Positions 24,704-38,171 are shown, counted from the first letter of the stretch. The stretch: 64,000 nucleotides of DNA from Eonycteris spelaea (GCA_003508835.1 PUFA01000021.1:4752501-4816500), one strand, 5' to 3'. A program made the numbers and translations. The notes: a model not told the origin generated them from the letters alone.

Positions 24704-27465
24704 GTAAGTGCCGAGCGTCTGGGCATGTCCTCGACGCAGGGCGGAGCGCCAGGGGTGGGGACTCAGGGCCCGGAATGGAGCTCAGGACCGTGGCAGAAGA
24801 GCTTGTGCCACTGGCTGCAGCATGTGTCGTGCTCCCTGGATGCTGCTCACACGGAACCGGCTGGGTGGGGACGCGCAGGAAAAGTGATGGAAGAAAAGGC
24901 TCTGGATGCAAAGAAGAGGCCAAGCGTGTGGGGCAAGGACAGCTGGGTGGGTGAGGGTCACTCTACCACCTCGCATGCGGGCTCTGCAGAGGTGTGCCGT
25001 CTGCCCCTGGCTCCGCCTGTCTGCACCATCACCTGACCTCAACATGATGGGCCAGCACGGAGGGCGGGGTTCATGTAGGAGGAACAAATCTGGTCCAGCA
25101 AGGCTACTGCAGGGCCCTGAGAGCTGAGCCTGGCATGGAATTCGTATTACAGACACCGTAATAGGTGCCCAGAGGGAACAAGGATGACAACTGTCGTAGC
25201 TTAGGCCAGAGCCAAACAAAGCAGAGATGGCCTTCTCAGCCACTTCATGCCACCAACAAAACCCTTAGTGGGGCCCCGCCCAAGCCAGGTCCAGGGCACA
25301 CTGCAGGCGCCTACCCTGGGCACAGCAGTGCTGTGGCAGATGGATCACCTCGTGCCCTCTTTGTGTGGGAGCGACGCAGGGCACCGGCATGTGGTCGGTT
25401 TCCTCAGACTGACAGGAAGGGTGGTTTGAAGAAGCAAGAAATGACCGACGTGCAAGAAGCGAACTGCAGTGTCCCAATTGATCATTGTACGTCCAGGTGA
25501 CATGTGCTTCCATCCACTCCCAGGTGCGTGGCTGTTGATCACCACTTCCAGGTGGGTGGTGGAGCACATCATGATCACTGTGTCACTGTCCTTCCTCAGG
25601 ACTCGCAGTCATTGTTACTTGTTTCTCTTGTGTCACCCATTAACATTGAATCCCGCTAAGGATTCTCTGGAGAAGTGTCCTTACGGTCCCCATTCTGGTG
25701 GCCACGTTTGGCTGATGGTGCCAGGCTCACCTCTAAGTGTGGGTGGAGCCTTCAGTGCCCAAAGGCTCCTCCCGTCTCTGCCACACCCAGTGGGACTAAG
25801 GCTTCTCCTCCAGAGGGGCAAGTGACAGCGTATGTTCACAGAGGACCTCAGAAAAACAAGTGTAGCGCCTGGGGCTGGGTCTGCTGCGCATTTCTGCCCA
25901 AAGTAGGAGCCCTTGCGGCTCGATCAACCTCTCACTTAGGAAAGGAACTAACTGGCTTTCCACTGAGTAAAACAAGCTAACAAAACTGATTCTAAAGGAA
26001 ATGCAAAACCCAAGTAGACATATGACAGGAAACCAGACCGCTCCGATAGGACTTTCCAGAAGGAACCCCAGGACAGTGGGTATGCTGATTACTTCGTCTG
26101 AGTGTTCTCTTTAGAAACAGCTGGAGCACAGAGACTGTTTTTAGGAATCAGAGGAGGAGTAAGCACCTCCAACTGATTCTTTGAGGGCAGAGTAACCTGA
26201 AATCACAGCCAATGGCCTTCATCGAAGGAGACAAACTTCACTTAAAAACACTGGCAAACCAGTGCAGCAACATGAACACGCCACTTGCCGCAAATGAAGT
26301 GAGGCTTGTGCAGGAACCCCAGCTTCAGTCAACGCCGAGATTCTCACGTGACACGGCACGTGATTCAATGAAGGACGTACACGTGCATGAACGGTCATGG
26401 AAGCTGGAAGCCGTTGCCGTCTGGAACACCACCTGTGTAATGCTGCGAGACGCAGTGTCTCAGACGAGATGCCCCTGTTGCTGTGGCTGCCACGTCACTC
26501 TCTTTGCCATGGAGGACACACCCCAATCTCCATGCAATTACCAAAGCATCTTTTAAAATAAATGGCAAGTTGAATCTACATGAACAGCTTTCTTAGGACT
26601 TTTAGTGGCCAAAATCTTTTAGAAAAAGAAGAACCAAAAAAAAAGTGTTTCAGCTCATCTTTACATGTCACTAAAGGACCTGTAGACAGAGTGTCGCCGG
26701 GTGAGGACAGACACGCAGATCGGAGGGGAGGGAGGACAGGACAGAGACGCTAGACATGAGCATTGACATCTCTAAGCCACGCACCATAAGGAAGGTGCAG
26801 AGGTCTTGCAGGGGACGATGGGAGCACTGGCAGCAAGTGGACCTGGAGCGGAGGACAGCCATGGCCACAGACCGGATTCCAGCAGTAGCAAACCCTGTGC
26901 TTGCACGCAGGCCACATGGGAACTTTCAGAGTTTAATAATGGAAAACCCCAGTGCTTAAAACGGGGAAAGCGTGAATGAACTCTTCCCCAAAGGCTATGA
27001 ACAGGCGGGCCAATGGCACGTGAGCACATGCTCACGCCTCCACGGTAGGTAAACACACATTGTGACCATGGCGTCTACTACATGTGTCTCAGTGACAAAA
27101 ATGTTGACGTAACAAGTGTCCATGTGGGAGGACCGCTATTCCCTCACGATCCTAGAGAAAGTGTGAATCTCAGCGCCTTTAAGGAGGCTCGGCCACATCT
27201 GAAACCTGACACACGTGGGTGACTTGTAAACCTGCAGTCCGTTCCGTATATTTCCTGAAGGAGCAGGGAGAACGCAGGTGCATGTGTCATGGGCGGTGGG
27301 AGGAGGTCAGTCCCCACTGTGGTTTTTGTCCCAGCTCCAGGGACCACCAAGGTACAGTACTAAATATCCAGTAAACGCTGCCTTGAATTTTCTGTGAGAC
27401 AAAATCAGTGTCAGCAAGTTCGGATTTAATTCATAATATTTCCTTTATCCCCCTCCCCCACATAG

Positions 27466-27500
27466 GTCCTGACTAACAACTTTACTTCATCCGCACCCGG
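27466..27500 (+). CDS. Exon A8 (35 nt), VxTNNFT type
   Basis: The acceptor is CCTCCCCCACATAG and the donor GTAAGT. Reads VLTNNFTSSAP plus split Gly. One residue differs from A7. Confidence 0.9.
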
Positions 27501-28173
27501 GTAAGTGCACACACTTGCCACAGTGGTTTAAGCTTGTTAACACAGCTGTCTGAGGGACACTAACCCCAGAGGCTTTCTGGTGGGACTGTGATGAAATATA
27601 CACAGGTGGTAGCTAGTGTCACTACTAACTGTGTGGCCGTCCGTGCAGCTCACGGCAGAGTCGGTCCTGACTCTGCCTCTGACAACGTGAGGCGCACACG
27701 GTGCTCGCTTATTCCCATGTGTCTTGAGCCTGTGCGAGGCTGAGAGTCTGTGTCCTCTGTGCCTCTTCCGGTGACCCACAGCCTCTGTCTCTGTCCGCAC
27801 TTTAGCCATGGCCCCCCACCCAGGCAAATTCAAAAATCTTCCTCCTGCCCATCGCGAGGCCTTTGCCGGCCTGGTGACTTGTCCTACATGGGTGCTGCTG
27901 GTACCCGCCCACTTGTTCAGACTTCCCTCCCTGCTCCTGGGCCCCTCCCATTGACCCCTCCCTCACCACCTGCCTTTGGAACCCGCCCTCTGCCATGAAG
28001 TCAGGAGCAGTGGCTCAAAGGGTGTCCCGGGGATTTGGTGCCCAGCTTCTGCAGAGCAAAGGAAAGCACTGGGGTGAGCCTGTGTGACAGGCAGGTCCCA
28101 AGGACCACGAGACCCTCCATGGTGCCAGGGCCCCCTGGCTGACATGTGTCTTCTCTTCCTCCTGACCTAACAG

Positions 28174-28262
28174 CAGTGTGGCTTCCAGAGAAATTCACCA
28201 GTGGAAATGACTCCCGTTGATGCTATCAATATCCCCATGTATTCTGAGGACTCGCACCACCA
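28174..28262 (+). pseudogene. Exon B8 (89 nt), frameshifted
   Basis: One A is lost from the 'gagaaaattc' run near 28190 and one C near 28255. After SVASRE the frame shifts and meets TGA at 28208-28210. The exon is two bases short, so the downstream phase is lost as well. The donor GTAAGT is intact. The acceptor reads CTAACAG rather than the usual CGTCCAG, which may also alter splicing. Confidence 0.75.
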
Positions 28263-31018
28263 GTAAGTGCCGAGCATCTGGGCATGTCCTCGACGCAGGG
28301 CGGAGTGCCAGAGGTGGGGACTCAGGGCCCGGAATGGAGCTCAGGACCGTGCCAGAAGTGCTTGTGCCACTGGCTGCAGCATGTGTCGTGCTCCCTGGGA
28401 TGCTGCTCACACGGAATCGGCTGGGTGGGGACTCACAGAAAACGTGAGGGACAGGGTAGGCTCTGGATGTGGAAGGCGGAGCATGTGGGCGAGAACAGTT
28501 GGGTGGGTGAGGGTCACTCTACTACCTCGCATGCGGGCTCAGCCGAGGTGTGCCGTCTCCGCCTGTCTGCACCATCACCTGACCTCAACATGATGGGCCA
28601 GCATGGAGGGGCAGGGTTCATGTAGGAGGAAAAAATCTGGTCCAGATTGGCTACCGCAGGGCCTTCAGAGCTGAGCCTGGCATCGGAATCCGTATTACAG
28701 ACACTGTAATAGGTATCCAGAGGGAACAGATATGACAACAGTGACAGCTTAGGCCACAGCCATACAAAACAGGCATGATCTTCTCAGCCACTTCCTTCCA
28801 CCCACAAAACCCTTAAGGAGACTCAGCCCAAGCTAGGTCCAGAGTAAGACCAGAGGCGCCTACCCAGGGCACAGCGGGACTGTGGCAGGATGGATTGTCT
28901 CATGCCCTCTTTGTGTGGGATGCCATGCAGGCCACCGGCATGTGGTCGGCTTTCTCAGACTGACAGGAAGGGCAGTTTCAAGAAGCAAAGCAATGACCGA
29001 TGTGCAAAAAGCGAGTCTCTAGCGTCCCTACTGTTCATCGTAATTCCAGATGACATGTGCAACACTCAACTCCCAGGTGGGTGTCTGCCGATCACCCTCC
29101 CAGGTGGGTCGTGGAGCACATTATGGTCAACATGTTACCATCGTTCCTCAGGAATTGAAGTCACTGTGACCTCGTTACCGCTCTCAGGACACTGCTCACC
29201 ATTGTCACATTTAATCTCGCTAAGGAGTCCCCCGAGACGCATCCTTATTGTCCCTATTCTGGTGGTGACATTTGGCAGATGGTGCCAGGCTCACCCCTAA
29301 GTGGCAGGAGCCTTCAGTGCCCGAGGGCTCCTCCCATCCCCGCCACCCCAGTGGGACAAGGCTTCTCCTCCAGAGGGGCAGGTGAGAGCGGATGGGCACA
29401 GAGGACCTCAGAAGCACAAGTGTAGCGCCTGGGGCTGGGTCTGCTGCGCATTTCTGCCTAAAGTAAGAGCCCTTGCGGCTCAATCAACCTCTCACTTAGG
29501 AAAGGAACTAACTGGCTCTCCAGTGAGTAACACACTCTCAAAACTGATTCTAAAGGAAATGAAAAGCCCAAGTAGACATATGACAGGAAACCAGACTGCT
29601 CCGTTAGAACATTCCAGAAGGAACTCATGACTGAGTGTATGCTGATTACTGCTGCCCAGTGTTCTCTTTAGAAACAGCCAGGGCACAGACTATTTTCAGG
29701 AATCAGAGGAGGAAGTAGCGCCTCCAACTGATTCTTTGAGGGCAGAGCAACCTGAAATCACAGCCAACAGTCTTCATCAATGGAGACAATCTTCACTTAA
29801 AAATACTGGTGAATCAATGCAGCAACGTGAACACGCCATTTGCCGCAAATGAAGTGAGGCTTGTATACGAAGGCCAGCTTCTGTCCACGCCGAGATTCTC
29901 ATGTGAAAAGGCACGTGATTAGATGAAGGACGTACCCCTGCACGAATGGTCATTGAAGCTGGAAACCGTTGCCGTCTGGAACACCACCTGTGCAATGCTG
30001 CGAGACGCAGTGTCTTGGACGAAACGCCCTTGTCGCTATGGATGCCATGTCTCTATTCTTGGCCTGGAAAACACACCCCAATCCCCGTGATATTCCCAAA
30101 GCATTCTTTAAAGCAGACTGCAAGTTGAACCTAAGTGAATGGCTTTCTCAGGCCTTTTAGTGGCCAAAGTAGTGTAGAAAAGAAGAACCAAGCAAAGGTG
30201 TGACAGCTCAACTTTATGTGTCCCTAAAAGACCTGGAGACTGAGTGTAGCCAGGTGAGGACACACATACCTATCTAGGGAGCAGGGGAGGGGCAGGACAG
30301 AGTCCCCTAAATGAGCGTTGACATCTCTGGGCCACGCACCATGAGTGAAGGTGCAGAGGTCTCGCAGGGGACGATGGGAGCACTGGCAGCAAGTGGAGCT
30401 GGAGCGGAGGACGGCCATCGCCACAGACCGGATTCCAGCAGTAGCAAACCCTGTGCTTGCACGCAGGCCACATGGGAACCTTTCAGAGTTTAACAATGGA
30501 AAACCCCAGTGTTTATTCGGGGAAAGTTTGAATGAACTCTTCCCCAAAGGCTATGAACGGGCGGGCCAATGTCACGTGGGCCCATGCTCACGCCTCCACG
30601 GTAGGTAAACACGCCCTCCGACCACGGCGTCTACCACACGTGTCCTTATGACCAAAACAGTGACATGCCAAGTGTCCTCGTGGGAGGACCGCTGGTCCCT
30701 CACGTTTCTAGCGAGAGTGTAAATCTCAGCGTCTTGAAGAAGGCTCTCCTGTGTCTGAAACTTGACACACGCATGTGTCCTGTGAGTTAGCATTTCACTC
30801 ACATGTTTCCCGAAGGAGCAGGGGGAACGTAGATGCACATGTCATGGGCGGTGGGTTGAAGGTCTGTCCCACTGTGAGTTTGGTCCCAACTCCGGGGAAC
30901 ACTGTGTTATGGTACTAAGTATCCAGAAAATGCTGCTTGAATTTGTGTGTGATAAGCTAAGTGTCGGCAACTTCAGATTTAATTCATAATATTTCCTTTA
31001 TCCCCCTCCCCCACATAG

Positions 31019-31053
31019 GTCCTGACTAACAACTTTACCTCACTCTCACCCTG
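31019..31053 (+). CDS. Exon A9 (35 nt), VxTNNFT type
   Basis: The acceptor is CCTCCCCCACATAG and the donor GTAAGT. Reads VLTNNFTSLSP plus TG of a split Trp codon (TG|G). Confidence 0.9.
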
Positions 31054-31726
31054 GTAAGTGTGCATACTCGCCAGAGTGGTTTAAGCTTGTTAACACAGCT
31101 GTCTGAGGGACACTAACCCCAGATGCTTTATGGTGGGACTGTGATGACATATACACAGGCGGTAGCTCATGTCGCTACTAACCCTGTGGTCGTCCGTGCC
31201 GCTCACGGCAGAGTCAGTACTGACTCTGCCTCTGACAACGTGCGGCGCACACGGTGCTCGCTTATTCCCATCTGTCTGTGAGCCTGTGTGAGGCTGAGAG
31301 TCTGTGTCCTCTGTGCCTCTTCCGGTGACCCACAGCCTCTGTCTCTGTCCACACTTTAGCCATGGCCACCCACCCAGGCAAATTCAAAAATCTTCCTCCT
31401 GCCCATCGTGAGGCCTTTGCTGGCCTGGTGACTTGTCCTACATGGTGCTGCTGGCACCCGCCCACTTGTTCAGACTTCCCTCCCTGCTCCTGGGCCCCTC
31501 CCATTGACCCCTCCCTCACCACCTGCCTTTGGAACCTGCCCTCTGCCATGAAGTCAGGAGCAGTGGCTCAAAGGGTGTCCCGGGGATTTGGTGCCCAGCT
31601 TCTGCAGAGCAAAGGAAAGCACTGGGGTGAGCCTGTGTGACAGGCAGGTCCCTAGGACCATAAGACCCTCCATAGTGCCAGGGCCCCCTGGCTGACATGT
31701 GTCTTCTCTTCCTCCTGACCATCCAG

Positions 31727-31817
31727 GCGTGTGGCTTCCAGGGAAAATTCACCAGTGGAAATGACTCCCGTTGATGCTATCAATATCCCCATGTACTCTG
31801 AGGACTCGCCACCACCA
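31727..31817 (+). CDS. Exon B9 (91 nt), intact
   Basis: Reads RVASREN, SPVEMTPVDAINIPMYSE, DSPPP between ACCATCCAG and GTAAGT. A Ser replaces Pro of the M-Y-P-E core. Confidence 0.9.
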
Positions 31818-32629
31818 GTAAGTGCCGAGCATCTGGGCATGTCCTCGACGCAGGGCGGAGCGCCAGGGGTGGGGACTCAGGGACCGGAATGGAGCTCAGG
31901 ACCGTGGCAGAAGTGCTTGTGCCACTGGCTGCAGCATGTGTCGTGCTCCCTGGGATGCTGCTCACACGGAACCGGCTGGGTGGGGACTCACAGGAAACGT
32001 GATGGACAGAAAAGTCTCTGATGCGGAAAGGCGGAGCGTGTGGGTGAAGACAGCTGGGTGGGTGAGGGTCACTCTACCACCTCGCATGCGGGCTCTGCGG
32101 AGGTGTGCCCTCTGCCCCTGGCTCCGCCTGTCCGCACCACCACCTGACCTCAACATGATGGGCCAGACGGAGTGGCAGGGTTCATGTAGAGGAACAAATC
32201 TGGTCCAGCGAGGCCACTGCAGGGCTCTCAGAGCTGAGCCTGGCATCGGAATTCGTATTACAGACACCGTAATAGGTGCCCAGAGGGAACAAGGATGACA
32301 ACTGTCGTAGCTTAGGCCAGAGCCAAACAAAGCAGAGATGGCCTTCTCAGGCCACTTCATGCCACCAACAAAACCCTTAGTGGGGCCCCGGCCCAAGCCA
32401 GGTCCAGGGCACACTGCAGACGCTACCCTGGGCACAGCAGTGCTGTGGCAGATGGATCACCTCGTGCCCTCTTTGTGTGGGAGCGACGCAGGGCACCGGC
32501 ATGTGGTCGGTTTCCTCAGACTGACAGGAAGGGTGGTTTGAAGAAGCAAGAAATGACCAACGTGCAAGAAGCGAACTGCAGTGTCCCAATTGATCATTGT
32601 ACGTCCAGGTGACATGTGCTTCCATCCAC

Positions 32630-32845
32630 TCCCTCACCACCTGCCTTTGGAACCCGCCCTCTGCCATGAAGTCAGGAGCAGTGGCGCAAAGGGTGTCCCG
32701 GGGATTTGGTGCCCAGCTTCTGCAGAGCAAAGGAAAGCACAGGGGTGAGCCTGCGAGACAGGCAGGTCCCAAGGACCACGAGACCCTCTATAGTGCCAGG
32801 GCCCCTGGCTGACATGTGTCTTTTCTTTCTCCTGACCATCCTAGG
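32630..32845 (+). repeat. Displaced duplicate of A-to-B intron inside U9
   Basis: It matches the region that normally sits 70-500 bases before exon B (compare 31,515-31,720). The left join is at 'tccatccactccc|tcaccacc', where a short CTCCC/CTCAC likeness is shared. On the right, after 'ctgaccatcctag', post-B intron resumes ('gtgtccctttagatcatcg...') with no exon B. It could be a failed recombination product. A splice acceptor (CCATCCTAG) survives at about 32,845, so aberrant splicing is possible. Confidence 0.75.
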
Positions 32846-34800
32846 AGGGGCAGGGTGTCCCTTTAGATCATCGTATGTCCAGATGACATGCGCTTCCTTC
32901 CACTCCCGGGTGGGTGGTGGACACATGATGATCACTGTGTCACTGTCCTTCCTCAGGAATCGCAGTCACTGTTACTGAGTTGCCAGTCTCTAGATGTGTC
33001 TCCCATTGTCACATTTAATCCCGCTAAGGATTCCTTGGAGAGCGTTTTTATTGTCCCCAATCTGGTGGTCACGTTTGGCAGATGGTGCCAGGCTCACCTC
33101 TATGTGTGGGTGGAGCCTTCAGTGCCCAAGGTCTCATCAGGTCCCCTCCAACCCTAGTAGGAACAGGCTTCTCCTCCAGAGGGGCAGGTGACAGCGGATG
33201 GGCACAGAAGACCTCAGAAGCACAAGTGTAGCGCCTGGGGCTGAGTCTGCTGCGCATTTCTGCCTAAAGTAAGAGCCCTTGTGCCTCGATTAACCTCTCA
33301 CTTAGGAAAGGAACTAACTGGCTCTCCAGTGAGTAACACAAGCTCACAAACTGATTCTAAAGGAAATGGAAACCCCAAGTAGACATATGACAAGTTACCT
33401 ACTGCTCCGTTAGAACTTTCCAGAAGGAACTCACAACCTAGTGTATGCTGATTGCTGCGGCCCAGTGTTCTCTTTAGAAACAGCTGGTGCACAGAGAGTG
33501 TTTTCAGGACTCAGAGGAGGAAGTAGCGCCTCCAACTGATTCTTTGAGGCAGAGCAACCTGAAATTATAGCCAACGGCCTTCATCAACGGAGACAAACTT
33601 CACTTAAAAATACTGGTGAATCAATGCAGCAACGTGAACACGCAATTTGCCACAAATGAAGTGAGGCTTGTGCAGGAAGGCCAGCTTTAGTCAATGCCAA
33701 GATTCTCACATGACACGGCACGTGATTCGATGAAGGACGTACACGAGCAGGAACGGTCATGGAAGCTGGAAGCCGTTGCCGTCTGGAAAACCACCTGTGT
33801 AATGCTGCCAGACGCAGTGTCTTGGATGGGACGCCCTCGTTGCTGTGGCTGCCATGTCCTTCTCCTTGGCCTGGAAAACACACCCCAATCCCCGTGATAT
33901 TCCCAAAGCATCGTTTAAAGCAGACTGCAAGTTGAACCTAAGTGAATGGCTTTCTCAGGCCTTTTAGTGGCCAAAATAGTCTAGAAAAGAAGAACCAAGC
34001 AAAGGTGTGACAGCTCAACTTTATGTGTCCCTAAAAGACCTGGAGACTGAGTGTGGCCGGGTGAGGACACACATACCTATCTAGGGAGCAGGGGAGGGGC
34101 AGGACAGAGTCCCCTAAATGAGCGTTGACATCTCTGGGCTACGCACCATGAGTGAAGGTGCAGAGGTCTCGCAGGGGACGTTGGGAGCACTGGCAGCAAG
34201 TGGAGCTGGAGCGGAGGACGGCCATCGCCACAGACCGGATTCCAGCAGTAGCAAACCCTGTGCTTGCACGCAGGCTACGTGGGAACTTTCAGAGTTTAAT
34301 AATGGAAAACCCCAGTGCTTAAAACGAGGAAAGTTTGAATGAACTCCTCCCAAAGGCTATGAACGGGTAGGCCAATGGCACGTGGGCACATGCTCACGCC
34401 TCCAGGGTAGGTAAACACACATTGTGACCATGGCGTCTGTCACACGCCTCTCTGTGACCACAATGATGACAAGCCAAGTGTCCTCGTGGGAGGACCGCTG
34501 GTCCCTCATGTTAATAGCACGAGTGCAAATCTCAGCACCTTGAAGGAGACTCGGCCATGTCTTATACTTGACACACGCGTGTGTCGGGTGAACCTGCAGG
34601 TCGTCCCGCGTGTTTCCTGAAGGAGCAGGGACAACTCAGGGTCTGTCCCCACTGCGCGTGTTGTTATAGCTCCAGGGAAAACCGATGTACGATGCTAAAT
34701 ATCCAGTAAACGCTGCCTTGAATTTTGTGTGCGACGAACTCAGTGTCAGCAACTTCAGATTTAATTCATAATATTTCCTTTATCCCCCTCCCCCACATAG

Positions 34801-34835
34801 GTCGTGACTAACAACTTTACCTCACCTGCACCCTG
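34801..34835 (+). CDS. Exon A10 (35 nt), VxTNNFT type
   Basis: The acceptor is CCCTCCCCCACATAG and the donor GTAAGT. Reads VVTNNFTSPAP plus TG of a split codon. Identical to A6 although three units separate them. Confidence 0.9.
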
Positions 34836-35501
34836 GTAAGTGCGCGACTCGCCACAGTGGTTTAAGCTTGTTAACACAGCTGTCTGAGGGACACTAACCC
34901 CAGATGCTTTATGGTGGGACTGTGACAACATATACACAGGCGGTAGCTTGTGTTACTACTAACTGTGTGGCCGTCCGTGCAGCTCAGGGCAGAGTCTGTC
35001 CTGACTCTGCCTCTGACAGTGTGCGACGCACACGGTCCTCGCTTATGCCCATTTGTCTGTGAGCCTGTGCGAGGCTGAGAGTCTGTGTCCTCTGTGCCTC
35101 TTCCGGTACCCACAGCCTCTGTCTCTGTCCACACTTTAGCCATGGCCCCTCACCCAGGCAAATTCAAAAATCTTCCTCCTGCCCATCGCGAGGCCTTTGC
35201 CGGCCTGGTGACTTGTCCTACATGGGTGCTGCTGGCACCCGCCCACTTGTTCAGACTTCCCTCCCTGCTCCTGGGCCCCTCCCATTGACCCCTCCCTCAC
35301 CACCTGCCTTTGGAACCCGCCCTCTGCCATGAAGTCAGGAGCAGTGGCTCAAAGGGTGTCCCGGGGATTTGGTGCCCAGCTTCTGCAGAGCAAAGGAAAG
35401 CACTGGGGTGAGCCTGTGTGACAGGCAGGCCCCAAGGGACCCTAGATGCTCTACAGAGCCTGGTCCCTCTGGCTGACATGTGTCACTTCGAACTTTCATA
35501 G

Positions 35502-35591
35502 GAATGTGGCTTCCAGGGAAAATTCACCAGTGGAAATGACTCCCGTTGACGCTATCAACATCCCCATGTATCTGAGGACTCGCCACCACCA
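35502..35591 (+). pseudogene. Exon B10 (90 nt), single-base frameshift
   Basis: Reads NVASREN then SPVEMTPVDAINIPMY correctly. One base is then missing ('tatctgagg' where intact copies have 'tatcctgagg' or 'tatcccgagg'), so the end reads L-R-T-R-H-H. There is no stop inside the exon, but the next exons would be read out of frame and stop within B11. The acceptor (AACTTTCATAG) is also unlike the other units. Confidence 0.75.
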
Positions 35592-38171
35592 GTAAGTGCC
35601 GAGCGTCTGGGCATGTCCTCGACGCAGGGCGGAGCGCCAGAGGTGGGGACTCAGGGCCCGGAATGGAGCTCAGGACCGTGGCAGAAGAGCTTGTGCCACT
35701 GGCTGCAGCATGTGTCGTGCTCCCTGGGATGCTGATCACACGGAACCGGCTGGTTGGGGATGCGCAGGAAACGCGAGGGACAAGGAAGGTCTGGATGTGG
35801 AAGGGGCGGAGCGTGTGGGCAAGGATAGCTGGGTGGGTGGGCGTCACTCCCCACCTCGAGTGTGGTGTCTGCCAAGGTATGCAGTCTGCCTCTGGCTCCA
35901 CCTGTCTGCCCTGCCACCTGATCTCAACACAATGGGCCAGCACGGAGGGGCGGGGTTCATGTAGGAGGAACAAATCTGGTCCAGCGAGGCTATCCAGGGC
36001 CCTCAGATCCTAGCCTGCCATCAGGATCTTTGTTACAACACTGTAACTGGTCCCAGAGTGGACTGGGATGACAACAGTCACAGCTTAGGCCAGAGCCAAT
36101 CTAAGTAGGCATGTCCTTCTCAGCTACTTCCTGCCACCCACAAAAGAATTAGAGGTGCCCCAGGCCAAGCCAGGTCCATGGCAAGTCCAAGGGGCCTGGC
36201 CAGGGCACAGCGGGAATGTGGCATTTGTATCTTCTTGTGCCCTCGTATGGTGTCCTCCTTGTGTGAGGAGCCACACAGGGCACTTGCCTGTGGTTGCTTT
36301 CTCAGACTAACAGGAAGGGTAGTTTCAAGAAGCAAGAAATGACCGATGTGCAAGAAGCGAGTCTGCGGCATCCCTACTGGTCATCTAGGTCCACTCCTGA
36401 TGGGCCCTTATTGTCCCATTCTGTTGGCAACGTTTGGCAGATGGTGCCAGGCTCACCTCTATGTGTGGGTGGAGCCTTCAGTGCCCAAGGTCTCATCAGG
36501 TCCCCTCCAACCCTAGTAGGAACAGGCTTCTCCTCCAGAGGGGAGGTGACAGCGGATGGGCACAGAAGACCTCAGAAGCACAAGTGTAGCGCCTGGGGCT
36601 GAGTCTGCTGCGCATTTCTGCCTAAAGTAAGAGCCCTTGTGCTCGATTAACCTCTCACTTAGGAAAGGAACTAACTGGCTCTCCAGTGAGTAACACAAGC
36701 TCACAAACTGATTCTAAAGGAAATGGAAACCCCAAGTAGACATATGACAAGTTACCTACTGCTCCGTTAGAACTTTCCAGAAGGAACTCACGACCTAGTG
36801 TATGCTGATTGCTGCGGCCCAGTGTTCTCTTTAGAAACAGCTGGTGCACAGAGAGTGTTTTCAGGACTCAGAGGAGGAAGTAGCGCTCCAACTGATTCTT
36901 TGAGGGCAGAGCAACCTGAAATTATAGCCAACGCCTTCATCAATGGAGACAAACTTCACTTAAAAACACTGGTGAATCAATGCAGCAACGTGAACACGCA
37001 TTTGCCACAAATGAAGTGAGGCTTGTGCAGGAAGGCCAGCTTCTGTCCTCGCTGAGATTCTCACGTGACACGACACGTGATTCGATGAAGTACGTACACA
37101 AGCACGGACGGTCATGGAAGCTGGAAGCTGTTGCCGTCTGGAACACCACCTGTGCAATGCTGCCAGACGCAGTGTCTCGATGGGACCCTCGTTGCTGTGG
37201 CTGCCATGTCCCTCCCCTCAGCCTGGAAAACACACCCCAATTCCCACGCAGTTCCCAAAGTATCTTTTAAAGCAGACGGCAAGTTGAACCTGAGTGGATG
37301 GTTTTCTCAGGCCTTTTAGTGGCCAAAATAGTCTAGAAAAGAAGAACCAAGCAAAGGTGTGACAGCTCAACTTTATGTGTCCCTAAAAGACCGGAGACTG
37401 AGTGTGGCCGGGTGAGGACACACATATACCTAGGTGATGGGGAGGGGCAGGACAGAGTCCCCTAAATGAGCGTTGACATCTCTGGGCCACGCACCGTAAG
37501 TGAAGGTGCAGAGGTCTCGCAGGGGACGATGGGAGCACTGGCAGCAAGTGGAGCGGAGCGGAGGACGGCCATCGCCACAGACCGGATTCCAGCAGTAGCA
37601 AACCCTGTGCTTGCACGCAGGCCACATGGGAATTTTCAGAGTTTAATAATGGAAAACCCCGGTGCTTAAAATGAGGAAAGTTTGAACGAACTCCTCCCCA
37701 AAGGCTATGAACGGGTGGGCCAATGGCACGTGGGCACATGCTCACGCCTCACGGTAGGTAAACACGCACTCTGACCATGGCGAGTACCTCACGCGTCCTT
37801 GTGACCAAAACAGTGATGTGCTAAGTTCCACGTGGAGAACCGCTGGTCCCTCACGTTCCTAGCGAGAGTGTCAATCTCAGCGCCTGAAGGATTGGCATGT
37901 CTGAGACCTGATTCATGAGTGTGTCCTGTGAGCCAGCATTTCAATTCGCATGTTTCCTGAAGGAGCAGGGAGAACGCAGGTGCACGTGTCACGGATATTG
38001 GGAGGAGGGTCTGTCCCCACTGCAGGTTTTGTCCCAGCTCCGGGGAACACCGAGGTATGGTGCTAAATATCCAGTAATCGCTGCCTTGAAATTTGTGTGT
38101 GCGATGAGCTAAGTGTCAGCAACTTCAGATTTAATTTCACAATATTTCCTTTTCCTCCCTCCCCCACATAG

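Larger units (their letters stand above)
23127..26689 (+). repeat. Array unit U7
   Basis: A standard unit of 3.56 kb with exons A7 and B7. Its post-B intron (about 25,030-25,500) is nearly the same as that of U9 (about 32,150-32,630). Confidence 0.9.
26690..30242 (+). repeat. Array unit U8
   Basis: A standard unit of 3.55 kb with exons A8 and B8 and an L1-derived block. Its A-B half is very like U7. Confidence 0.9.
30243..34049 (+). repeat. Array unit U9 (long, 3.8 kb; contains a displaced segment)
   Basis: It contains exons A9 and B9. A segment at about 32,630-32,845 copies the A-to-B intron (from 'tcaccacctgcctttggaac' through 'gtgtcttttctttctcctgacc') and has been dropped into the post-B intron. 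No exon B follows this extra copy. Confidence 0.85.
34050..37400 (+). repeat. Array unit U10 (3.35 kb)
   Basis: It contains exons A10 and B10. Its first part, to about 34,860, closely matches U6 and its last 800 nt match U9. About 200 nt of post-B intron is missing near 36,385-36,405, explaining the short length. Confidence 0.85.
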
